DNA of 64,000 nucleotides from Rhodococcus rhodochrous (GCF_900187265.1 NZ_LT906450.1:4827444-4891443), one strand, 5' to 3'; numbered from the stretch's first letter, positions 35,115 to 45,445 are shown. Numbers and translations: made by a program. Notes: generated by a model not told the origin, from the sequence alone.

Positions 35115-36242
35115 TCAGTAGTCGTCCTCGCCGTAGAGGACGAGGCCGCGGAGGTTCTTGCCGGCGTGCATGTCGGCGTAGCCCTCGTTGATGTCCTCGA
35201 GCTTGTAGGTCTTGGTGACGAGGTTGTCGAGATCGAGCTGCCCGTTCCGGTACAGCTCGAGCAACTTGGGGATCTGCGAGCGCGGACCGGTGCCACCGAA
35301 GATGGCCCCTTGCAGACGCTTCTGCAGCAGCGTCAGCTCGAACAGGCTCATCGTCACCTGCGAGTCGGTGGCGTGACCCATGCCGACGACCACGACCTGG
35401 CCACCCTTCGCGGTGAGACCGAGTGCGGGGCCGATGATGTCGCCGGTGATCTCGCCGACGGTGATGACGGTGACGTTGGCCATCTGACCCCAGGTGATCT
35501 CACCGATCACCGGTGCGGCCTCCTCGATCGACGCGAAGACATGCGTCGCGCCGAACTCCTTGGCCTTCTGCCGCTTGAACTCGACCGGGTCGATCGCGAC
35601 GACGAACCGCGCCCCGGCGTGCGCCGCTCCCTGGACGGAGTTGATGCCGACACCGCCGACACCGATGACGACTACGGTGTCGCCGAGCTTGGTGCCGCCG
35701 ATCTCGGTGGCCGAACCCCAGCCGGTCGCGACACCGCATCCGAGCAGGGCCGCCTTCTCGAGCGGGATGTCCTTCTCGATCTTGATGACCGACGCCTCGT
35801 TGACCGTGACGTACGGCGCGAACGTGCCGAGCAGGCACATCTGCAGCACCGGGTCGCCGTTCAGCGTCGCGCGGTAGGTCTTGTCGGAGATCGCCTGACC
35901 GGTGAGCAGGCCGGCACCCTCGTCGCAGATGTTCTGCATGCCCTTGGCGCAGGCCCGACAGCGGCCACAGGCGGGGATGAACGCGAGGACGACGTGGTCG
36001 CCCTCTTCGAGACCCCGTACTCCCGGGCCCACCTTGGTGACCACGCCCGCGCCCTCGTGACCACCGAGGACCGGGAAGGAGGGAAGCGGTGTCGCCCCCG
36101 AGCGCAGATGCTCGTCGGAATGGCACAGACCCGAGGCCGCGAGGCGGATCTGCACCTCACCTGCGACGGGATCGCCGAGATCGATCTCCTCGATCTCCCA
36201 CGGCTGGTTGATTCCCTTGACGACTGCTGCCTTCGTCTTCAC
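35115..36242 (-). CDS. adhB: NDMA-dependent (nicotinoprotein) alcohol dehydrogenase, AdhB-like
   Basis: 375 residues from GTG 36242 (GGAGG upstream). Zinc MDR dehydrogenase: catalytic ligands in GLCHSDEHL and GGHEGAGVV, structural-zinc Cys cluster CGRCRACAKGMQNIC, Rossmann GVGGVGINSVQGA. The opening MKTKAAVVKGINQPW and the GCGVATGWGSA segment fit the actinobacterial NDMA-dependent group with tightly bound NAD, which relies on mycofactocin for reoxidation. No mycofactocin biosynthesis gene is in the window. A CRP/GlxR-like site lies 26 bp upstream. Confidence 0.85.
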   Translation of the reverse strand: MKTKAAVVKGINQPWEIEEIDLGDPVAGEVQIRLAASGLCHSDEHLRSGATPLPSFPVLGGHEGAGVVTKVGPGVRGLEEGDHVVLAFIPACGRCRACAKGMQNICDEGAGLLTGQAISDKTYRATLNGDPVLQMCLLGTFAPYVTVNEASVIKIEKDIPLEKAALLGCGVATGWGSATEIGGTKLGDTVVVIGVGGVGINSVQGAAHAGARFVVAIDPVEFKRQKAKEFGATHVFASIEEAAPVIGEITWGQMANVTVITVGEITGDIIGPALGLTAKGGQVVVVGMGHATDSQVTMSLFELTLLQKRLQGAIFGGTGPRSQIPKLLELYRNGQLDLDNLVTKTYKLEDINEGYADMHAGKNLRGLVLYGEDDY

Positions 36243-36267
36243 CCGAGCCTCCTGAACCGAAAGTGTG

Positions 36268-36283
36268 TGTGACGTGCGTCACG
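36268..36283. promoter_or_regulatory. CRP/GlxR-like site upstream of adhB
   Basis: TGTGACGTGCGTCACG matches the known actinobacterial CRP/GlxR consensus TGTGANNTANNTCACA at all but two specified positions. It suggests cAMP-linked carbon control of the alcohol dehydrogenase. Confidence 0.5.
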
Positions 36284-36392
36284 GCATTGAAACACTTATC
36301 GGACGTTAGAGCAACGGGTTCGAACCTCTTCCGGAGCGCGCAGTTACCCGCTACATTGAGTAACAGACAACTTCTCGTGAAGGGCTCCAGCC

Positions 36393-36833
36393 ATGATTCA
36401 CGTCCGCCACAGCGCCGTCGCAGACATCCCTGTCGACCTCGCGTTCTCCTACGTCGACGACTACCGGAACGTCCCCGACTGGATGTTCGGGGTGGCCCGT
36501 TTCCAACCCGTGGGCGAGCAGGTCTCCGGTCTCGGTGCCGTCTACGACTCGACTATGCGGATCGGCCCCAAGGATCTCGACTCGCGCGTGGAAGTCGTCG
36601 AATGGGAACGCAATCGCGTGATCGTCCTCGACTCGATCGCCGGATTCCGCGCCGCGTCGTCGTGGACCTTCACGGACCTCGGCGACGCGACGCGGCTCGA
36701 CGTCGATTTCGGTTACCGGCTGCCCGGCGGGATCGCCGGCCGCACACTCGGCATGCTCATCGAACCGATTGTGGGAACAGCGATCCGGCAGACCGAGCAC
36801 GCGTTGCGTACGCGGCTCGGTCAGCTCGTCTAG
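36393..36833 (+). CDS. SRPBCC (START-like) family protein
   Basis: 146 residues. Begins MIHVRHSAVADIPVDLAFSY, the usual first strand and helix of polyketide cyclase/START-like proteins, then VPDWMFGVARFQPVG and alternating beta strands ending with a long C-terminal helix (QTEHALRTRLGQLV). A hydrophobic-ligand pocket is expected; no catalytic residues can be assigned. It ends 8 bp before the convergent hppD gene. Confidence 0.8.
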   Translation: MIHVRHSAVADIPVDLAFSYVDDYRNVPDWMFGVARFQPVGEQVSGLGAVYDSTMRIGPKDLDSRVEVVEWERNRVIVLDSIAGFRAASSWTFTDLGDATRLDVDFGYRLPGGIAGRTLGMLIEPIVGTAIRQTEHALRTRLGQLV

Positions 36834-36841
36834 GACCGGAA

Positions 36842-38095
<1,254 letters not shown>

Positions 38096-38233
38096 TCACC
38101 AGGAGAAACCCACCCGTCGGTGCGACGCAACGTCGCCTTCGGCAACTGGGCCGACTGACTGGAATCCGCCGGAATCCGCACGCTCACCTATACAATCGGA
38201 CTAGTTTTCGGCGCTCGATGGGAAGGAACCGCG

Positions 38234-38743
38234 ATGCGCGAGCCCGTGCAGCTGGACGAATTGGATTTCGCTCTCCTCGAGGCCCTGCACGCCGACCCGA
38301 AGATCGGCGCGCTCGAGCTGTCCCGTCGACTGAAGGTCGCGCGTGCCACCGTCTCGGCCCGCCTGCGACGCCTCGAGGACACCGGGGTGATCGCCGGCTA
38401 CGAACCCCGGATCAACCTCGCCGCAGCAGGTTTCGATGTGCAGGCGTTCGTGACGATGGAGATCGTGCAGGGCGCGCTCGAAGACGTCACCGAGGTCCTC
38501 GAAGGCATCCCCGGGGTGCTCGAAGCGTTCGCCACCACCGGCGCGGGCGACGTGCTGTGCCGGATCGGGGCCGAATCGCATCTCGGCCTCCAGCAGACCC
38601 TCATCGAGCTGAACCGCTCCTCGATCGTCGCGCGGTCCACGAGCGTGATGGTGCTGTCGGAAGTGGTGCACTACCGGGCGATGCCGCTGCTCCGCACCCT
38701 CGAGCCGGAACGATCCGCGAAGGCACCGGCCTACCGCCGCTGA
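38234..38743 (+). CDS. Lrp/AsnC family regulator
   Basis: 169 residues. N-terminal HTH QLDELDFALLEALHADPKIG, ALELSRRLKVARATVSARLR; C-terminal RAM domain (FDVQAFVTMEIVQGALEDVT, GVLEAFATTGAGDVLCRIGA) that binds amino acids and mediates oligomerisation. It sits between divergent hppD and the amino-acid dehydrogenase/permease pair, so aromatic amino acids are the likely signal and these genes the likely targets (inference from context). Confidence 0.92.
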   Translation: MREPVQLDELDFALLEALHADPKIGALELSRRLKVARATVSARLRRLEDTGVIAGYEPRINLAAAGFDVQAFVTMEIVQGALEDVTEVLEGIPGVLEAFATTGAGDVLCRIGAESHLGLQQTLIELNRSSIVARSTSVMVLSEVVHYRAMPLLRTLEPERSAKAPAYRR

Positions 38744-38884
38744 GCCGATCACGTCCACAATCCGTCTCCGACTAGCCGGATTGCACAGAAAAACGCGCTT
38801 CGGGCATCCGGACCCTCCGCACGCTGCACAGTTCGCCGAAGCACAGTTGCGCGGCATTTGTTACTGCCGTCACAGTCTTTCGCC

Positions 38885-40138
38885 ATGAAGAACCTGCTGA
38901 CGCGATTCGAAGAAAAAGCCCCCGAGATCGTCTTCGAGTGGCACGACACCGAGACCACCGCCCGGGGCTGGGTCGTCATCAACTCGCTGCGGGGCGGCGC
39001 GGCCGGCGGCGGCACCCGCATGCGCCGTGGCCTGGACCGACGCGAGGTCGAGTCGCTGGCGAAGACCATGGAGATCAAGTTCACCGTCTCCGGACCCGCG
39101 ATCGGCGGCGCCAAGTCCGGCATCGATTTCGATCCGTCCGACCCCCGCAAGGAGGGCGTGCTGCGCCGCTGGTTCGCAGCCGTCACTCCCCTGCTGCGCG
39201 CCTACTACGGCACCGGCGGCGACCTCAACGTCGACGAGATGAACGAGGTCGTTCCGCTCACCGAGTCCAACGGCCTGTGGCACCCGCAGGAAGGTGTCGT
39301 CAACGGACACTTCGGCAAGGACGAGCGACAGCGCATCCAGCGGGTGGGCCAGCTGCGACTCGGCGTCGCGAAGGTCGTCGAGGACGCGCGGTTCACCCCC
39401 GCCACCAGCACGAAATACACTGTCGCCGATCTGATCACCGGTTACGGCGTCGCCGAGTCGGTCCGCCACCACCAGCTCGTCTACCGGGGCACCGACCTCG
39501 CCGGCAAGCGCGTCGTGGTGCAGGGCTGGGGCAACGTCGGAGCTGCCGCTGCCTACTATCTCGCCCAGGCCGGCGCCTCGATCGTGGGCATCATCGACCG
39601 CGACGGCGGCATCCTCGCACCCGAGGGTCTGTCCTTCGACGAGGTCCGCACCCTGCTGCTCGAGCGCGACGGCAACGCCCTGCGCAGCGACCGCATGATC
39701 CCCTTCGAGGAGGTGAACGCCCGCATCTGGGATCTCGGAGCCGAGATCTTCCTGCCCTGCGCCGCGAGCCGCCTCGTCACCCGCGAGCAGGTCGACCGCA
39801 TGGTCGCCGCGGGACTCGAGTCGATCGCCTCCGGCGCCAACGTCCCGTTCGCCGACGACGAGATCTTCTACGGCCCCACCTACGAGCACGCCGACAAGTC
39901 CGTCGCCGTGATCCCCGACTTCATCGCCAACTGCGGCATGGCCCGGGCCTTCGCCCAGCTCATGGAGGGCGACGTGGAGGTCTCCGACGCCGCGATCTTC
40001 GGCGATGTGTCCACCACCATCGAGACGGCACTGCGCCGCTGCCACGACCGGTCGACCGAGCTCACCGGGCTCGCCGCGACCGCCTTCGAGATCGCACTGG
40101 ACCAGCTGGTCCCGGCCGGGGAGCGCATCGATGACTGA
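38885..40138 (+). CDS. Glu/Leu/Phe/Val dehydrogenase family enzyme
   Basis: 417 residues from ATG 38885; a TTG nine codons upstream is a weaker alternative and no strong Shine-Dalgarno is visible. Catalytic Lys in IGGAKSGIDF, the Asp-containing GTGGDLNVDEMN, and the NAD-binding VVQGWGNVGAAAAYYLAQAG. It oxidatively deaminates an amino acid to a 2-oxo acid; beside hppD and a permease, an aromatic or branched amino acid is more likely than glutamate (inference). The stop overlaps the permease start by 8 bp, so they are co-expressed. Confidence 0.9.
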   Translation: MKNLLTRFEEKAPEIVFEWHDTETTARGWVVINSLRGGAAGGGTRMRRGLDRREVESLAKTMEIKFTVSGPAIGGAKSGIDFDPSDPRKEGVLRRWFAAVTPLLRAYYGTGGDLNVDEMNEVVPLTESNGLWHPQEGVVNGHFGKDERQRIQRVGQLRLGVAKVVEDARFTPATSTKYTVADLITGYGVAESVRHHQLVYRGTDLAGKRVVVQGWGNVGAAAAYYLAQAGASIVGIIDRDGGILAPEGLSFDEVRTLLLERDGNALRSDRMIPFEEVNARIWDLGAEIFLPCAASRLVTREQVDRMVAAGLESIASGANVPFADDEIFYGPTYEHADKSVAVIPDFIANCGMARAFAQLMEGDVEVSDAAIFGDVSTTIETALRRCHDRSTELTGLAATAFEIALDQLVPAGERIDD

Positions 40139-41567
40139 CACCCTGGCTCGCGCGACGACGACCGGCGCCCAGAGCACTGCCGGCCTGCATCGCGCCATGC
40201 GGCCCCGCCAGCTCGTCATGATGAGCCTCGGTGGCGCCATCGGGGCCGGCCTGTTCGTCGGGTCGGGGGCGGGTATTGCCGTCGCCGGCCCGGCGATCCT
40301 GATCTCGTTCCTCGTCGCAGCCGTGCTCGTCGTGTTCGTGATGCGCATGATGGGTGAGATGGCCGCGGCCAACCCCGCCAGCGGCGCCTTCTCCGAACAC
40401 ACCGAGAACGCCCTCGGTCCTGTCGCGGGCCGGACCATCGGGTGGTTGTACTGGGTCCAGGTCATCATCGTGATCGCCGCGGAGGCCACCGGCGCTGCCG
40501 CGATCACCGCGGTGGCACTGCCCGGGATCCCCCAGTGGGCGTCCGCGCTGTTCTACATGATCGCGCTGACGGGCGTGAACCTCGTCGGGGTGCGCCGCTT
40601 CGGCGAGGTCGAATTCTGGTTCGCCGCAATCAAGATCGCTGCGATCCTCGGGTTCCTGGTGATCGGTGTCGCGATGATCGCCGGGTGGATGCCCACCTTC
40701 GAGACGACCGGCTTCTCCAATCTCACGGCGCACGGCGGATTCGCCCCCACCGGCATCGCCGGTATCGCCGCCGGCCTGCTCATCGTCGTCTTCGCGTTCG
40801 GTGGCACCGAGATCATCGCGATCGCCGCCGCGGAGACCGCCGATCCGCGGCGTAACGTGGGCCGCGCGGTGCGCACCCTGGTGTGGCGCATCCTCGTGTT
40901 CTACATCGGGTCGGTGCTCGTGATGGTGACGATCCTGCCGTGGACCTCCGAGGATCTCGCGACCGGTCCGTTCGTCGCCGTGCTGCAGGCCGGGGCCGTC
41001 CCGGGCGCAGCCGCCGTGATGACCGTGATCGTCGTGGTCGCACTGCTCTCGTCGCTCAACGCGATGCTGTTCAGCGCTTCCCGGATGATCTTCTCGCTGT
41101 CGCACCGCGGATCCGCGCACCCCGTCTTCGGGCGACTGTCGTCCAACGGCGTTCCCCGCAATGCGGTGCTCGCCTCGGTGGCGTTCGGCTTCGTCACGGT
41201 CGGATTGAACTATCTCTACCCCGACCGGGTGCTGCCGCTGCTGCTCAACGCCGTCGGCTCCACGATCCTGGTGCTGTGGACGTTCGTCGCGGTCTCGCAC
41301 CTCGTGCTCCGTCGTCGCGCACGCCGCAACGGCACCGAGGATGCACTGCCGCTGAAGATGTGGGGCTTCCCGTACCTGTCGTACGCGACGCTCGGTCTGC
41401 TCGCCGGCATCGCGGTGCTCGCCCTGTTCGACGCCGCTGCCCGCACGCAGCTGCTCGCGACCGGCGCGTTGACCGCAGCGATCGCCGGTACCTGCACGGT
41501 GCTGGCACGGCGACGCGCTGCGGCCGAGACGGCTCGGGTCGAGACGGTTCAGGAACGCCAACCGTAA
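40131..41567 (+). CDS. APC-family amino acid permease (AAT type)
   Basis: 478 residues, about twelve membrane segments. Starts with a soluble lead, then the AAT signature RPRQLVMMSLGGAIGAGLFVGSG-type region (about 24-46) and FAFGGTEIIAIAAAETADPR in the sixth helix, which contacts the substrate amino acid. Proton-driven uptake of an amino acid, most likely aromatic given its coupling to the dehydrogenase and nearness to hppD. The last 19 bp overlap the convergent VOC gene. Confidence 0.92.
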   Translation: MTDTLARATTTGAQSTAGLHRAMRPRQLVMMSLGGAIGAGLFVGSGAGIAVAGPAILISFLVAAVLVVFVMRMMGEMAAANPASGAFSEHTENALGPVAGRTIGWLYWVQVIIVIAAEATGAAAITAVALPGIPQWASALFYMIALTGVNLVGVRRFGEVEFWFAAIKIAAILGFLVIGVAMIAGWMPTFETTGFSNLTAHGGFAPTGIAGIAAGLLIVVFAFGGTEIIAIAAAETADPRRNVGRAVRTLVWRILVFYIGSVLVMVTILPWTSEDLATGPFVAVLQAGAVPGAAAVMTVIVVVALLSSLNAMLFSASRMIFSLSHRGSAHPVFGRLSSNGVPRNAVLASVAFGFVTVGLNYLYPDRVLPLLLNAVGSTILVLWTFVAVSHLVLRRRARRNGTEDALPLKMWGFPYLSYATLGLLAGIAVLALFDAAARTQLLATGALTAAIAGTCTVLARRRAAAETARVETVQERQP

Positions 41568-41935
41568 GGACGCGTGATTATCTCCATGAAGTGACCGGCG
41601 GGGTCGAGGAAGTAGGTTCCTCGACCCCCGTCGTTTCTGTTGATGCCGTGCGCCGACTGCCGGGGGTCGGCCCAGTGTTCGATCTTCTGCTCGAGGATCC
41701 GGGCATAGATCTCGTCGAACTCCTCCTCCGACACCAGGAATGCGTAGTGCTGCGGCGGATACTCCACGTCCGGTGGCGGTTCGGCGAAATCGAGAGTGAC
41801 GCCGTTGGCGAGTTCGACGGCGAGGAAGTGCCCGGCGGGCACCGGGTCGGGCAGCCCGAACAGGGTGGTGAGGAAGTAGGCCGAATGCTGCTTGTCGTCG
41901 GCCGCAACGATGGTGTGGTTGAACGCAATACTCAA
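41549..41935 (-). CDS. VOC (glyoxalase-fold) family protein
   Basis: 128 residues from TTG 41935, chosen because AAGGAG lies 6 nt upstream and the family usually begins with SIAFNHTIV; an in-frame ATG at 41965 would add ten residues including the ribosome site. Single VOC module with metal-ligand candidates His (FNHTIVAA), Glu (AVELANG), His (QHYAFLV) and Glu ([10 protein letters not shown]). Could be a dioxygenase, lyase or resistance protein; the substrate is unknown. Overlaps the permease 3' end. Confidence 0.85.
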   Translation of the reverse strand: MSIAFNHTIVAADDKQHSAYFLTTLFGLPDPVPAGHFLAVELANGVTLDFAEPPPDVEYPPQHYAFLVSEEEFDEIYARILEQKIEHWADPRQSAHGINRNDGGRGTYFLDPAGHFMEIITRPYGWRS

Positions 41936-42096
41936 GGAGAACTCCTTGTGGTCCCGCGCCTCCATGCCTGACGCAGTCCGTCATCGACACGCGACGCTGC
42001 GTCCAGAGATACCTTCCGTGCCGGAGGGATGCAAGCGATGAGTTCTCCGCGCTTCCCGGGTCTGTATTCGGCGACAACCTTCGAAAGGGGACGACG

Positions 42097-42711
42097 ATGA
42101 AGCTCACGGTGACGACCTTCGTATCGGCCGACGGTGTGGCCCAGGGACCGGGCGGCCCCGATGAGGACCGCAGCGACGGCTTCGAACGCGGCGGTTGGGT
42201 AGTGCCACTGTTCGACGAGGACACCGGCAAGTTCATCGACGAGGTGTTCTCGAAGGTCGATGCGTTCCTGCTGGGCCGGAACACCTACGACGTCTTCGCT
42301 GCGTCGTGGCCGAACTCGACCGATCCCGACGATCCGGTCGCCCGTGCACTCAACACCCTCCCGAAGTACGTCGCCTCCACGACGCTCACCGACCCGAAGT
42401 GGCAGAACACCACCGTCCTCGAGGGCGACGTGCCCACCGCGGTCGCGGAACTGAAGAAGCAGCCGGGACGGGAACTGCAGGTGCACGGCAGCATCCGTCT
42501 CGTCCACACCCTCTTCGAACACGATCTCGTCGACGAGTACCGCCTTATCACGTTCCCGGTCGTCCTCGGTCAGGGGCGGCGGCTGTTCCCCACCGGGGGT
42601 CGCGACACGAAGTTCGATCTCGTCGAATCGCGCACCACCTCGTCCGGTATCGCCATCACCGTGTACCGGCCGGCAGGACGACCCGAGTACGGACTCGCCG
42701 AAGTCGAGTGA
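42097..42711 (+). CDS. dihydrofolate reductase-like (RibD C-terminal) protein
   Basis: 204 residues from ATG 42097 (GAAAGGGG upstream). RibD_C/DHFR-like fold: [83 protein letters not shown] and [12 protein letters not shown]. An NADPH-dependent reductase of unknown substrate; common as stand-alone genes in actinobacteria and distinct from true folate reductase. Confidence 0.88.
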   Translation: MKLTVTTFVSADGVAQGPGGPDEDRSDGFERGGWVVPLFDEDTGKFIDEVFSKVDAFLLGRNTYDVFAASWPNSTDPDDPVARALNTLPKYVASTTLTDPKWQNTTVLEGDVPTAVAELKKQPGRELQVHGSIRLVHTLFEHDLVDEYRLITFPVVLGQGRRLFPTGGRDTKFDLVESRTTSSGIAITVYRPAGRPEYGLAEVE

Positions 42712-42819
42712 CCCGAAGTACGAGCCGATCTGTATCGAGAGCTGCTCCGGCTCGCCTGCCGCATCATCTGTTCGAGACGGCTACGGACCTCGTTCCGGAA
42801 CGGTCGGCCGGGGCCCGCT

Positions 42820-42836
42820 CTTGGGGGCCGGTCAAG
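42820..42836. promoter_or_regulatory. CTTGG-N7-TCAAG dyad upstream of the TetR gene
   Basis: CTTGGGGGCCGGTCAAG lies 35 bp before the TetR start. It matches the two dyads upstream of the adjacent hydrolase (44611-44627, 44656-44672) at CTTGG, the central CC and TCAAG, so it is probably this TetR protein's own operator. Confidence 0.65.
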
Positions 42837-42871
42837 ATAGCATCGGGGCGGGAACTAGGTCAGGACTGGAG

Positions 42872-43432
42872 ATGCCCCGCAACAGACGTCCGCAGGATCG
42901 GGAAGAGAAACGCGCAGAGATCGTGGTAGCCGCCCGGCGGTTGTTCGTCGAGGAAGGATACGACGCGGCATCGATGACGCGGATCGCCCGTGACGCCGGA
43001 GTCGTGTCGAACACGCTGTACTGGTACTTCCAGGACAAGGACTCGATATTGATCGCGGTCCTGGATGCGGTTCTGGCCGACTCGATGGCCTCCTACAGCG
43101 AGATACTGGGCTCGGGCCTGGCCGATCGACTCTTGTGGTTGGTCGAAGAATTGGAACAGCTGGGGCGGTTGGTGAGCACGGTGCACACACGCGCCGAGAA
43201 GTCCGCGTCCGTTCAGCAATGGCACGAGCAGTTCCACACGCTGGCCGAAGGGTTGTTCCGGGCAGAGCTGATCGAACTCGGCGTGCCCGCAGACGAAGTC
43301 GATCCGCTGGTAGCGATCGGCGTTTTCGTGGTCGAGGGCTTGCTGATGCACCCGACGGATCAGGCTCAGCGGCGCGCGGTGATCGAGACGTTGCTCAGCA
43401 GCGCTCGCAGTCGTGCCGCAGCCACCGGCTGA
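42872..43432 (+). CDS. TetR family regulator (controls the neighbouring hydrolase)
   Basis: 186 residues from ATG 42872 (GGAG-type site in GGACTGGAG). HTH: RAEIVVAARRLFVEEGYDAA, SMTRIARDAGVVSNTLYWYF, QDKDSILIAVLDAV; a helical ligand domain follows. It is convergent with the alpha/beta hydrolase gene (33 bp apart), and the promoters of both genes carry the same 17-bp dyad. That links this regulator, rather than the TetR at 44699, to the hydrolase. Confidence 0.9.
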   Translation: MPRNRRPQDREEKRAEIVVAARRLFVEEGYDAASMTRIARDAGVVSNTLYWYFQDKDSILIAVLDAVLADSMASYSEILGSGLADRLLWLVEELEQLGRLVSTVHTRAEKSASVQQWHEQFHTLAEGLFRAELIELGVPADEVDPLVAIGVFVVEGLLMHPTDQAQRRAVIETLLSSARSRAAATG

Positions 43433-43465
43433 GCACCCGGTCTTCGTCCGCGAACTCGGAGCGAC

Positions 43466-44578
43466 CTACTGTGCGGTGTGGTCGAATTGCCTTTCCAGGA
43501 AAGAGAGTTGGTCACACACGGCGCGTTCGAAGTGTTCACCGACGTAGATGTCGAAGTGGTCGCACACGTAGCTCTGAACCTGCACGTGCGCCAGGCCCTG
43601 TGCGTGACGCTTCGTGGTCTTCGCGGGCGCGGCCGCGTCGTTGTCGCAGACACACAGCAACGTCGGAGTGCTGAAACGAGCCAGCGCACGACCGGGTCGA
43701 TCGAGCGGAAGACGCAGCGCCAGCCGGGCAGCGAGGGCGTTGGCAGCCTCGAATTCGCCGTTCGGACCGCGCAGTACACCCCAGATGCTGTCGCGGCCGA
43801 CTCCGGTCTCGGGTTCTTCCTTACCGTCGATCTCCGTCGGCTCGATGTTCTTCGACAGCTGAGCCCGCACCGACGGAAGCCGTTTCAACACCGCGCTGGT
43901 GCGCCGCGAGAGCTGGGTTCCCGCGGGCAGGAGTGCAGTAGCGCCGGCGAGGGCGTCGGGTGAGGCCACGAACGCGGGCATCCAGGACGTCCCCGCCATC
44001 GGCAACAGGATCGGCTTCGCACCGAGCCACGACCCGACCGTGTCGAGAATGCCCGCCACTGTCAGCGCTACCACGCTCAGCGGGCCGGTCCGTATCCGCG
44101 CGCGCAACGACGCCGGACCGTCGGTGAAGGGGCACTGCGCCACGACCGCCGCGATACGGGTGTCCTCGGAGGCGATCCGAAGGACGTGACCTCCGCCGAA
44201 CGAGCTGCCCCACAGGGCTATCCGCTTGACATCGACCTCCGGAAGTGTGCGCGCGAAGGCCAGAGCGGCATGCCAGTCGGCGCGTTGCCGGCCGATGTCG
44301 AGGATCTGACGCGGCTCTCCGCCGCTGGCCCCGAGGTGACGGTAGTCGAACACCAGCACCGACCACCCCGCGGCGGCGAACCGCTCCGCGTAGGCATCCA
44401 GCCGCATCTCCCGCACCGCTCCGAGACCGTGCCCCATGATCACCATCGGGCGCGGGCCGTTCAGGTCGGGTGTGGTGTACAGCCATGCCGCGCACTCGTC
44501 CTGGCCGGAGGCGAACGAGACCTCGCGCCGCTGCACCGCTGCTACCTCGCGCCGATCGGCAGATCCACCGATTTCCAT
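43466..44578 (-). CDS. alpha/beta hydrolase (dienelactone hydrolase/acetyl xylan esterase-like)
   Basis: 370 residues from ATG 44578 (GGGAGGG upstream). Motifs: oxyanion MVIMGHGLGAVREM, YRHLGASGGEPRQ, nucleophile elbow ALWGSSFGGGHVL (Ser), acid region VCDNDAAAPAKTT and His in VCDHFDIYVGEHF. An X-Pro/esterase-like serine hydrolase of the kind that removes fatty acyl or ester groups; the substrate is unknown. Two TetR dyads lie 33 and 78 bp upstream of its start. Confidence 0.85.
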   Translation of the reverse strand: MEIGGSADRREVAAVQRREVSFASGQDECAAWLYTTPDLNGPRPMVIMGHGLGAVREMRLDAYAERFAAAGWSVLVFDYRHLGASGGEPRQILDIGRQRADWHAALAFARTLPEVDVKRIALWGSSFGGGHVLRIASEDTRIAAVVAQCPFTDGPASLRARIRTGPLSVVALTVAGILDTVGSWLGAKPILLPMAGTSWMPAFVASPDALAGATALLPAGTQLSRRTSAVLKRLPSVRAQLSKNIEPTEIDGKEEPETGVGRDSIWGVLRGPNGEFEAANALAARLALRLPLDRPGRALARFSTPTLLCVCDNDAAAPAKTTKRHAQGLAHVQVQSYVCDHFDIYVGEHFERAVCDQLSFLERQFDHTAQ

Positions 44579-44610
44579 GACTTGCACCCTCCCCGCTCCA
44601 CCACCACATT

Positions 44611-44672
44611 CTTGGACACCATTCAAGAAGGCGTCACGATTAAGGTAAGGGGCGTCTTGGATGCCAGTCAAG
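44611..44672. promoter_or_regulatory. two CTTGGA-N6-TCAAG dyads upstream of the hydrolase
   Basis: CTTGGACACCATTCAAG (44611-44627) and CTTGGATGCCAGTCAAG (44656-44672) repeat 45 bp apart. The first extends to TTCTTG...CAAGAA. With the site at 42820-42836 they form a three-member family tied to the TetR at 42872-43432. Confidence 0.65.
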
Positions 44673-44698
44673 AAGACGGCAGGTTTACGAGTCCGCAG

Positions 44699-45307
44699 TT
44701 AGGCGCTCTGACCGCGCTCCTCACGTTCCGTGGCCTCGTACCCCGTGGTCAGCCAATAGACCGCGCGATCGATCGTCGGCATGATGTCGGCGAGTTCGAT
44801 CTGCCCTTCGAGGCAGCGGCCGACGAGCCCGAAGACGACGCTCGACAGGATCGACATCGACTCCTCGACGAAGACCGGGTCGACGTCCTCCAGGACGGCC
44901 ATGCCGACGGGAATCACCTCGTCGAAGCCTCGCATGTGCAGCCCTTCCCACCCGGGTGCCGTTCTCACCCTGAAGTAGGCGAGAAGCATCGCGGGGTTCT
45001 TCTCCCACGGCTCGAAGATGGCGCGGATGACGCGCATCATCGCCGGATGCAAGCGCTCACCCGGCGCGCGCGGCTGCTCGACGAGGCCGGCGTGGTTCTC
45101 CTTCATCCAGTGCTCGATGGCGGCGAGGATCAGTTCCTCGCGTGTCGCGAACCGTTTGTAGACGGTGGACAGCGACATGCGCGTCCGGCGCGCGACCTCG
45201 CGCAGCTGGACGGCGTCGTAGCCACCTTCCTCCAGGAGTTCGATCACGGTCTCGAGCAGGCGTGATCGCGCCTCGTCCGGCCCATTCGGGATAGCGATAA
45301 CACCCAT
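44699..45307 (-). CDS. TetR family regulator (ferredoxin-P450-SDR operon)
   Basis: 202 residues. HTH: ARSRLLETVIELLEEGGYDA, VQLREVARRTRMSLSTVYKR, FATREELILAAIEHW; the ligand domain contains LLAYFRVRTAPGWEG. Divergent from the ferredoxin/P450/SDR operon, with a pair of identical-type dyads between, so it is the obvious local repressor. Layout and family resemble KstR-like controllers of terpenoid or steroid oxidation, but that is only a general likeness. Confidence 0.9.
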   Translation of the reverse strand: MGVIAIPNGPDEARSRLLETVIELLEEGGYDAVQLREVARRTRMSLSTVYKRFATREELILAAIEHWMKENHAGLVEQPRAPGERLHPAMMRVIRAIFEPWEKNPAMLLAYFRVRTAPGWEGLHMRGFDEVIPVGMAVLEDVDPVFVEESMSILSSVVFGLVGRCLEGQIELADIMPTIDRAVYWLTTGYEATEREERGQSA

Positions 45308-45334
45308 CGTGAAAACATCCTTGCCGTCAAACGG

Positions 45335-45368
45335 TAACCACGTTATCGTGACCTAGGTAACACGGTTA
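45335..45368. promoter_or_regulatory. paired TAAC-N3-GTTA operators in the ferredoxin-P450 promoter
   Basis: TAACCACGTTA (45335-45345) and TAACACGGTTA (45358-45368) are 23 bp apart, about two helical turns, and flank the palindrome ACCTAGGT (45351-45358). They lie 28 bp upstream of the TetR start and 77 bp upstream of the ferredoxin start. Confidence 0.6.
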
Positions 45369-45445
45369 CACCCTACCCCGGTGGCGGTCACCCAGCCCGG
45401 CCACACCGTCACCGTTCGAACCCACATCCCCCTCCTGGAGCGCCG

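Noticed and set aside
33183-36272. Plus-strand open frame of 1029 codons
   Set aside because: It lies antisense to the acyl-CoA dehydrogenase, TetR and AdhB genes and shows no motif.
40062-42284. Minus-strand open frame of 740 codons opposite the amino-acid permease
   Set aside because: Only an antisense frame of the permease; the strongly hydrophobic plus-strand protein is the real gene.
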